Shown here piece after piece: positions 31,427 through 36,360 of a stretch of 36,360 bases of DNA (position 1 is its first letter; the number at the start of each line of letters is the position of its first letter). Origin of the DNA: JAQVXR01 sp050945755. Lineage in GTDB: Bacteria > Bacillota > Dehalobacteriia > Dehalobacteriales > Dehalobacteriaceae. The DNA is taken from NCBI GenBank assembly GCA_050945755.1, contig JBMNTN010000017.1:1-36360 (forward strand), written 5' to 3'. The notes under the pieces were generated by a model. The model had not been told where the DNA came from. It was given only the letters and a program-made list of their open reading frames with translations, and ran no database searches. The position numbers and the translations under genes were made by a program.

Positions 31427-31765
31427 ATGGCATACCGTAAGCTAGGAAGAACCAGCAGCCACCGTCGGGCAATGTTTCGAAACGCTGTTACTTCTTTGTT
31501 TGATAAAGAAAAGATTCATACTACAGAACCAAAGGCAAAGGAATTAAGAAGCATTGCAGAAAAAATGATTACCCTTGCTAAAAAGGGAGATTTACAGTCC
31601 CGCCGGTTAGCGTTGGCTTATTTAATGGATGAAGATGTTGTATCAAAGCTCTTTAACACTATTGCAACCCGATATGCAGACCGGCAGGGCGGTTACCTGC
31701 GTATCGTCAAAATGGAAAAGCGCCGGGGTGACGCAGCCCAAATGGTTTTGGTGGAGTTGGTTTAA
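31427..31765 (+). CDS. rplQ: Ribosomal protein L17
   Basis: L17 (112 residues) lies near the tunnel exit. MAYRKLGRTSSHRRAMFRNA and VTSLFDKEKIHTTEPKAKEL are typical, and the end MEKRRGDAAQMVLVELV matches the family. The ATG follows AAAGGAGGTTGGGG. It is the last gene of the alpha operon; a terminator follows. Confidence 0.98.
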   Translation: MAYRKLGRTSSHRRAMFRNAVTSLFDKEKIHTTEPKAKELRSIAEKMITLAKKGDLQSRRLALAYLMDEDVVSKLFNTIATRYADRQGGYLRIVKMEKRRGDAAQMVLVELV

Positions 31766-31798
31766 GGTATAGTCACAGGATGAGCAGCGATTGAAGTT

Positions 31799-31833
31799 AG
31801 AGTCAGGGATAATGGTTCCTGGCTTTACTTTTT
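31799..31833 (+). terminator. Terminator of the alpha operon after rplQ
   Basis: AGTCAGGGA (31801-31809) pairs with TTCCTGGCT (31816-31824), two of the nine pairs being G-T, around a 6-base loop. TTTACTTTTTT follows. It separates rplQ from the ECF transporter genes. The remaining 31834-32028 shows no gene and no clear promoter, though AT-rich TATTATATT lies at 31975-31983. Confidence 0.75.
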
Positions 31834-32028
31834 AGGGTCAGGCTTTCTTTTTTGAATTTGTTAATTTAGATTTAGCTTGGATGCTAAAAAAGAGATACCT
31901 TATGGTGAGATCCGATCTTCAAAAATGATCATGCATGGGAAGTTATCTGACAAGAAGCATTTTATGACGAGATGTATTATATTAAATAAAATAAACGAGT
32001 CGGGTCTGGTTACCAAGGAGGGCTGAAC

Positions 32029-32856
32029 TTGATTTCCGTAAGAAAACTTTCTTACATTTACAAATCCCCCAAAGAAGAGATTAAAGCCCTTGATAATGTA
32101 AATCTTGAGATTAAAAAGGGAGAGTGGCTGGCTGTAATTGGGCCCAACGGTTCCGGGAAATCCACATTAGCCAAGCATTTTAATGCGTTGCTGATACCGA
32201 CGATAGGGTCGGTCATAGTAGATGGGAAAGATACAAGTGATCCACAGTTGATACCTAAGATTCGCCAAAAAGTTGCTTTTGTCTTTCAAAATCCTGATAA
32301 CCAATTGGTAGCAACTACAGTAGAAGAAGATATAGCTTTTGGTCCGGAGAATTTAGGTATTGAACCGGGGGAGATTGTAAAAAGAGTTCGGGATGCTCTC
32401 CGGGTTACTGGAATGGAAGAATACCAAAAAGCCGCCCCTCATCTCTTATCCGGAGGGCAAAAACAGAGGGTAGCAATTGCCGGTGCCTTAGCTATGCAAC
32501 CTGAGTACCTGGTGATGGATGAAGCAACAGCAATGCTCGATCCTCAGGGGAGAAAGGAAGTTCTCGCCACTTTATCCAGGTTGAACAAGGAGCTAGGTTT
32601 AACGGTTATTTATATTACCCATTTTATGGAGGAAGCTGCGCTTGCTCATCGGATTGCTGTGATGAACAATGGGCAAATACTTTTTATTGGAATCCCCCGG
32701 GATGTTTTTTCCCGGGTCAAAGAGCTGGAAGCCATTGGCCTAGATGTACCGGATATTGCCGTGATTGCCTCAGAGCTGAGGGAAAAAGGCCTGATTAAAC
32801 AAAAGGGCATTATTACAATTGATGAGTTGGTGAATGTATTATGCCAATTGAATTAA
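32029..32856 (+). CDS. ecfA1: ECF transporter ATPase, EcfA1 type
   Basis: First ATP-binding subunit (275 residues) of an energy-coupling factor importer for vitamins or metal ions. Walker A is GPNGSGKST (residues 38-46), the Q-loop FQNPDNQL (86-93), the signature LSGGQ (140-144) and Walker B LVMDEA with the glutamate at 165. The start is TTG 32029 after AAGGAGGG. Its end overlaps ecfA2 by 16 bases. The place directly after rplQ is standard for Firmicutes, where the module is shared by several scattered S components. Confidence 0.96.
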   Translation: MISVRKLSYIYKSPKEEIKALDNVNLEIKKGEWLAVIGPNGSGKSTLAKHFNALLIPTIGSVIVDGKDTSDPQLIPKIRQKVAFVFQNPDNQLVATTVEEDIAFGPENLGIEPGEIVKRVRDALRVTGMEEYQKAAPHLLSGGQKQRVAIAGALAMQPEYLVMDEATAMLDPQGRKEVLATLSRLNKELGLTVIYITHFMEEAALAHRIAVMNNGQILFIGIPRDVFSRVKELEAIGLDVPDIAVIASELREKGLIKQKGIITIDELVNVLCQLN

Positions 32857-33692
32857 ATAATGTTTCTTTTATTTATATGTCGGATACACCCTTTGAAAAA
32901 TTGGCTCTTAAGAATATCAATCTTTCAATTAAGAAGGGAGAGTTTATTGGATTAATTGGCCATACCGGTTCCGGTAAATCTACATTGGCTCAGCTTTTTA
33001 ACGGGTTATTAAAGCCGGCAAAAGGGACAATTTTTGTTGGTGGGAAAAACCTTTGGGAGAAAAAGCATGTATCCCCTGAGGTTTGCCGGAAGGTGGGGCT
33101 GGTTTTCCAATACCCGGAGTACCAGCTTTTTGCAGAGACAGTTTTTGAGGATGTTGCCTTTGGCCCGAGGAACTTGCAAGTTCCTGAGAGGGAACTACCT
33201 TCTTTGGTAAAAGAGTCATTAAATATCATGGGTATAGACTATGCCCGGTTCAAAGACCGATCGCCATTTTCCCTCAGTGGGGGCCAAAGGCGCAAAATAG
33301 CCATTGCAGGGGTCATTGCGATGCAGCCGGATATTTTGGTCTTAGATGAACCTACAGCCGGTATGGATCCGGCCGGACGAAATGATATGATCAAAGTAGC
33401 ACAGCATTTGCACAGAAAAAAAGGAAGAACAATTATCTGGATCACCCATAATATGAATGAGGTTGCTCAACTGGCGACCAGGCTGGTCGTAATGAGCAAG
33501 GGGCAAATAACACTTGAGGGAAGCCCCCGGGAAATTTTTGCCCAAGAGGACAAGTTAAGGGAGCTGGGGCTGGAAATCCCTGTTGCTGCTTCTTTAGTCC
33601 GGCAGCTAAAAAGACTGGGTAAACCTGTTCAGGGCACTGCCATTACAGTGCCGGAAGCGCTGGCGGAAATTAGCCTGTGGTTGGGAGGCTGA
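32841..33692 (+). CDS. ecfA2: ECF transporter ATPase, EcfA2 type
   Basis: Second ATP-binding subunit (283 residues), which pairs with EcfA1 as a heterodimer. Walker A is GHTGSGKST (40-48), the Q-loop FQYPEYQL, the signature LSGGQ (145-149) and Walker B ILVLDEP with the glutamate at 170. The ATG at 32841 lies inside the end of ecfA1, so translation is probably coupled. ecfT follows 4 bases after its stop. Confidence 0.96.
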   Translation: MPIELNNVSFIYMSDTPFEKLALKNINLSIKKGEFIGLIGHTGSGKSTLAQLFNGLLKPAKGTIFVGGKNLWEKKHVSPEVCRKVGLVFQYPEYQLFAETVFEDVAFGPRNLQVPERELPSLVKESLNIMGIDYARFKDRSPFSLSGGQRRKIAIAGVIAMQPDILVLDEPTAGMDPAGRNDMIKVAQHLHRKKGRTIIWITHNMNEVAQLATRLVVMSKGQITLEGSPREIFAQEDKLRELGLEIPVAASLVRQLKRLGKPVQGTAITVPEALAEISLWLGG

Positions 33693-33696
33693 GACC

Positions 33697-34494
33697 GTGA
33701 TAAACAGTATTAAGATTGGTCAGTATTACCCTGCCCGGTCCCCAATACACAAAATGGATCCGCGGATAAAGATTATTTCGGTATTTATTTATATTTTTGC
33801 TTTGTTTTTAGCCAAAGATTATTTCAGTTATTTGGTGGTTACTGTTTTTTCCTTGGCTGTTGTAGTTTTGTCCCGGATACCGTTTAAAACGATGTTAAAG
33901 GGATTAAAGCCGATTTTAATATTTATCTTATTAACCTCCTTCCTTCACTTATTTCTGACTGAGGGGACGGAAATTTGGCGCTGGAAGTTCTTAAAAATTA
34001 CAATTGAGGGTCGGGATAATGCCGTTTTTATGACCCTTAGGTTAATACTTTTAATCGGCATAGCTTCCCTCCTCACTTATACTACTACTCCCATTGCCCT
34101 GACAGACGGATTGGAGAGGCTTTTGAATCCCTTCAAGAAAATAGGGGTCCCTGCCCATGAATTGGCCATGATGATGACTATTGCCCTACGGTTTATTCCG
34201 ACGCTGTTGGAAGAGACAGATAAAATTATGAAAGCCCAGGTGTCTCGGGGGGCAAGTTTTCGGACCGGAGGGATGATGAAAAGGGCCCATATGGTAATTA
34301 CCCTGCTGGTCCCCTTATTCTTAAGTGCTTTTCGGCGAGCGGAGGAGTTAGCTTTGGCGATGGAGGCACGGGGCTACCAGGGAGGAGAAGGACGTACGAG
34401 GATGCGAGTTCTAAAAGTCAGTTCAGTTGATGTTTTTGCCCTGTTAATTGTCATAACTTTTCTAGGGTACATGGGCTATTACAGGTGGTTTTGA
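33697..34494 (+). CDS. ecfT: ECF transporter transmembrane subunit EcfT
   Basis: Membrane scaffold (265 residues) that joins the two ATPases to exchangeable S components. Several hydrophobic segments are visible, for example IISVFIYIFALFLA, YLVVTVFSLAVVVL and ILIFILLTSFLHLFL. The two coupling motifs read SRG in KAQVSRGASFRTGG and ARG in ALAMEARGYQGG; the first is usually written A-R-G, so this is a mild variant. The start is GTG 33697 after GGGAGG. Its stop codon overlaps the truA start. No S component is encoded in this window. Confidence 0.95.
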   Translation: MINSIKIGQYYPARSPIHKMDPRIKIISVFIYIFALFLAKDYFSYLVVTVFSLAVVVLSRIPFKTMLKGLKPILIFILLTSFLHLFLTEGTEIWRWKFLKITIEGRDNAVFMTLRLILLIGIASLLTYTTTPIALTDGLERLLNPFKKIGVPAHELAMMMTIALRFIPTLLEETDKIMKAQVSRGASFRTGGMMKRAHMVITLLVPLFLSAFRRAEELALAMEARGYQGGEGRTRMRVLKVSSVDVFALLIVITFLGYMGYYRWF

Positions 34495-35237
34495 TGAAAC
34501 GGAATATTAAGTTATTAATTGAATATGACGGAACAAATTATATTGGATGGCAACGCCAGCCTGAGCATCAGGGGATGAGTATTCAGGGCATGCTGGAAAA
34601 CAGCATTGCTAAATTAACCGGTCACAGAGTTTGGTTAAAAGGTGCAGGCAGAACAGATTCCGGAGTTCATGCGAGGGGGCAGGTTGCCAATTTTTTTACA
34701 GAAAGTAAAATTCCGGTGCACAGAATCCCTCATGCTTTGGCGGGAATGCTTCCAAATGATATTGTCGTGCGCGGGGCCTGGGAAGTGCCTGAAGGTTTTC
34801 ATGCCAGATACAGTGCATTGGAAAAAACTTATCGTTATACAATTCTTCTTCCGGGTTACCGAAGTGCCTTTGAGTGGAGATATGCTTACTATTGTCCCTA
34901 TCAACTGGATGTGGAGAAAATGAACCAAGCCGCACGCTTTCTGGAAGGAACTCATGATTACTCATCCTTTTGCGCCAAAGGAAGCCCGGTCAAAAACTTC
35001 ATTCGCACGATAAGTCGGTGTTGTATTTATCAGGATGATTGCCACCTTTATATGGAGGTTACAGCTAACGGTTTTCTTTATAATATGGTACGCATTATTG
35101 TAGGTACTTTAATAGAAATTGGTCGGGGTAAGTGGGAACCTTTTAAGATGATTGAGATTTTAGAGGCAAAAGATCGAAACAAAGCCGGTCCTACTATCGG
35201 TCCTCAGGGATTGCTGTTATTAAATATAAAATACTGA
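34494..35237 (+). CDS. truA: tRNA pseudouridine(38-40) synthase TruA
   Basis: Converts uridines 38-40 of tRNA anticodon arms to pseudouridine. The protein has 247 residues; the catalytic aspartate is D55 in GAGRTDSGVHARGQV. EYDGTNYIGWQRQP near the start and TANGFLYNMVRIIVGTLIEI near the end are family blocks. I chose ATG 34494 (MKRNIKLLIEYDG), 5 bases after AGGTGG and overlapping the ecfT stop as TGATG; a GTG at 34485 inside that site would add three residues. Location after ecfT and before rplM is common in Firmicutes. Confidence 0.97.
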   Translation: MKRNIKLLIEYDGTNYIGWQRQPEHQGMSIQGMLENSIAKLTGHRVWLKGAGRTDSGVHARGQVANFFTESKIPVHRIPHALAGMLPNDIVVRGAWEVPEGFHARYSALEKTYRYTILLPGYRSAFEWRYAYYCPYQLDVEKMNQAARFLEGTHDYSSFCAKGSPVKNFIRTISRCCIYQDDCHLYMEVTANGFLYNMVRIIVGTLIEIGRGKWEPFKMIEILEAKDRNKAGPTIGPQGLLLLNIKY

Positions 35238-35255
35238 TTTAGCAGGTAGTAAACC

Positions 35256-35284
35256 TTGACATAACTTGGTTTTTTCATTAAAAT
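35256..35284 (+). promoter_or_regulatory. Sigma-A type promoter for rplM-rpsI
   Basis: TTGACA at 35256-35261, a 17-base spacer and TAAAAT at 35279-35284 (5 of 6 consensus bases). It starts 18 bases after truA and would give a leader of about 100 bases. Confidence 0.8.
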
Positions 35285-35290
35285 AATTCT

Positions 35291-35375
35291 ATGTGAGTTT
35301 ACACCCGCAACTTCCAGCCCCGTTAGTTGCGGGTTTAAGCAAATAGATGCCATGAGTACAATTGAACAGGTTGTA
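35291..35375 (+). ncRNA. Candidate L13 leader RNA
   Basis: Just after the expected transcription start, ACCCGCAACT (35303-35312) pairs perfectly with AGTTGCGGGT (35325-35334), followed by TTAAGCAAATAGATGCC. Position, size and the GCGGGTTTAAGC segment fit the Firmicutes L13 leader as I remember it, thought to bind L13 and reduce rplM-rpsI expression. No T-run terminator follows, so any control would act on translation or in a way not visible here. Confidence 0.6.
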
Positions 35376-35389
35376 AGGAGGGAAAAAGG

Positions 35390-35824
35390 GTGCAGACATT
35401 TATGGCTAACCCCAAGGATATTGAAAGAAAATGGTATATCCTTGATGCTGCAAATAAACCCCTAGGCCGTGTCGCGACTGAAGCGGCCAGATTGCTAAGA
35501 GGAAAGCATAAGCCGATATTTACGCCCCATATTGACACGGGAGACCATGTGATTATTATTAACGCAGAAAAAGTGGTACTTACCGGAAATAAAGCGCAAA
35601 ACAAAATGTACTATCGTCATTCCCGTTATCCGGGAGGCCTGAAGGCAATGGATTATCAGACTCTCTTGGCCACCAAACCTGAACGGGCTATTATAAAAGC
35701 TGTTAAGGGTATGATACCTCATAACCGTTTAGGCCGAAAGGTTTTGACCAAGATGCGCGTCTATCGTGGTGCTGAACATCCGCATCAGGCTCAGAAACCG
35801 GAAGTTTGGAATTATGAAGTCTAA
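35390..35824 (+). CDS. rplM: Ribosomal protein L13
   Basis: L13 (144 residues) is an early 50S assembly protein. MANPKDIERKWYILDAANKP, then LGRVATEAARLLRGKHKPIF and KMYYRHSRYPGGLK are typical. I chose GTG 35390 (MQTFMANPKD), 7 bases after AAGGAGGG; many family members begin M-x-T-F-M-A in the same way. ATG 35402 would be 19 bases from the site. Confidence 0.97.
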   Translation: MQTFMANPKDIERKWYILDAANKPLGRVATEAARLLRGKHKPIFTPHIDTGDHVIIINAEKVVLTGNKAQNKMYYRHSRYPGGLKAMDYQTLLATKPERAIIKAVKGMIPHNRLGRKVLTKMRVYRGAEHPHQAQKPEVWNYEV

Positions 35825-35851
35825 AACCTCGGGAAGGGAGGAGATTATTAA

Positions 35852-36244
35852 GTGGCAGAAGTAAAATATTATGGAACCGGGCGCAGAAAAAACGCGATCG
35901 CCAAGGTGTGGATTGTTCCCGGCGAAGGTAATGTGCGGGTTAACGAGCGTGAGCTCGATGCTTATTTTGGTAAGAAGACATTGGAAATGATTGTGAAGCA
36001 GCCCTTAGAGCTAACCGGAACACTTTCCCGTTTTGATGTAATTGCCAAAGTTCAGGGCGGAGGCACTACCGGACAAGCAGGAGCAGTAAGGCATGGTATT
36101 GCTCGGGCACTGATTCAAGCTGATTCAGGACTGCGGCCTAAGTTAAAGGCAGCAGGTTTTGTTACCCGTGATCCAAGAATGAAAGAACGAAGAAAGTATG
36201 GCTTAAAGAAAGCCCGTAAAGCAAGCCAGTTCTCTAAACGTTAA
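35852..36244 (+). CDS. rpsI: Ribosomal protein S9
   Basis: S9 (130 residues) has a C-terminal tail that touches P-site tRNA. YYGTGRRKNAIAKVWIVPGE at the start, GGGTTGQAGAVRHGIARAL in the middle and RDPRMKERRKYGLKKARKAS with the final QFSKR are diagnostic. The start is GTG 35852 after GAAGGGAGGAG. It forms a two-gene unit with rplM. Confidence 0.98.
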   Translation: MAEVKYYGTGRRKNAIAKVWIVPGEGNVRVNERELDAYFGKKTLEMIVKQPLELTGTLSRFDVIAKVQGGGTTGQAGAVRHGIARALIQADSGLRPKLKAAGFVTRDPRMKERRKYGLKKARKASQFSKR

Positions 36245-36304
36245 ATATTTGTTTATTTACAATCGAGTTTGTTTACAATTATAAAGTTTGCTTTTTGCAA
36301 GCAT

Positions 36305-36345
36305 AGAACCGTCATGGGTATTCTCCCATTGACGGTTTTTTTATG
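36305..36345 (+). terminator. Strong terminator after rpsI
   Basis: AACCGTCATGGG (36307-36318) pairs with CCCATTGACGGTT (36325-36337) with one bulged base, followed by TTTTTTT. GCATA before and TATGC after can extend the stem. It closes the rplM-rpsI unit. Confidence 0.9.
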
Positions 36346-36360
36346 CGTGTTTTTACGTCT

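Noticed and set aside
31843..32028. Possible promoter for ecfA1
   Set aside because: TATTATATT (31975-31983) could be a -10 box, but no acceptable -35 sits 16-18 bases upstream. I leave it open rather than call it.
1..36360. A new defence, mobile or biosynthetic system
   Set aside because: Every open frame with coding support belongs to known ribosomal, polymerase, Sec, nucleotide, tRNA-modification or ECF families. No transposase, integrase, repeat array or foreign-looking island is visible.

Overview
The window is one long, all-plus-strand block of translation and transcription genes. I recognise 53 protein genes and found no rRNA, tRNA, CRISPR array, transposase or broken gene. Gene order (tuf, rpmG-secE-nusG, rplKA, rplJL, rpoBC, an L7Ae-like gene, str operon, S10-spc-alpha operons, an ECF transporter module, truA, rplM-rpsI), strong AAGGAGG Shine-Dalgarno (SD) sites and zinc-type L33, L36, S14 and S4 point to a low-to-moderate GC Firmicute. 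The four-cysteine segment in EF-Tu and the KOW protein between map and infA suggest class Clostridia, probably a Peptococcaceae-like lineage. That placement is from memory of family features, not a search.

Layout: 1-230 is the 3' end of a first tuf gene, followed by a terminator. 383-2755 holds the promoter and rpmG, secE, nusG, rplK and rplA. 2767-3933 holds a promoter, an L10-type leader with attenuator, rplJ and rplL. 3934-4233 is a 300-base regulatory gap with a terminator, a perfect 16-bp inverted repeat and a good promoter. 4234-16024 holds rpoB, rpoC, the L7Ae-like gene, rpsL, rpsG, fusA and a complete second tuf. 16230-31765 is the tightly packed S10-spc-alpha cluster from rpsJ to rplQ, with secY, adk, map, a KOW gene and infA inside it. 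After a terminator, 32029-35237 holds ecfA1, ecfA2, ecfT and truA. 35256-36244 holds a promoter, a candidate L13 leader, rplM and rpsI, closed by a strong terminator.

The genes make the ribosome, RNA polymerase, the elongation factors and the Sec channel, with adenylate kinase, methionine aminopeptidase and a pseudouridine synthase alongside. The ECF module energises vitamin or metal uptake, but its substrate-binding subunit is not here.

I do not see a new defence, mobile or biosynthetic system. The observations most worth a second look are regulatory: two near-identical L1-binding RNA motifs (before rplK and before rplA), a hairpin between the nusG SD and its start codon, the large inverted repeat before rpoB, and signs of gene conversion between the tuf copies.
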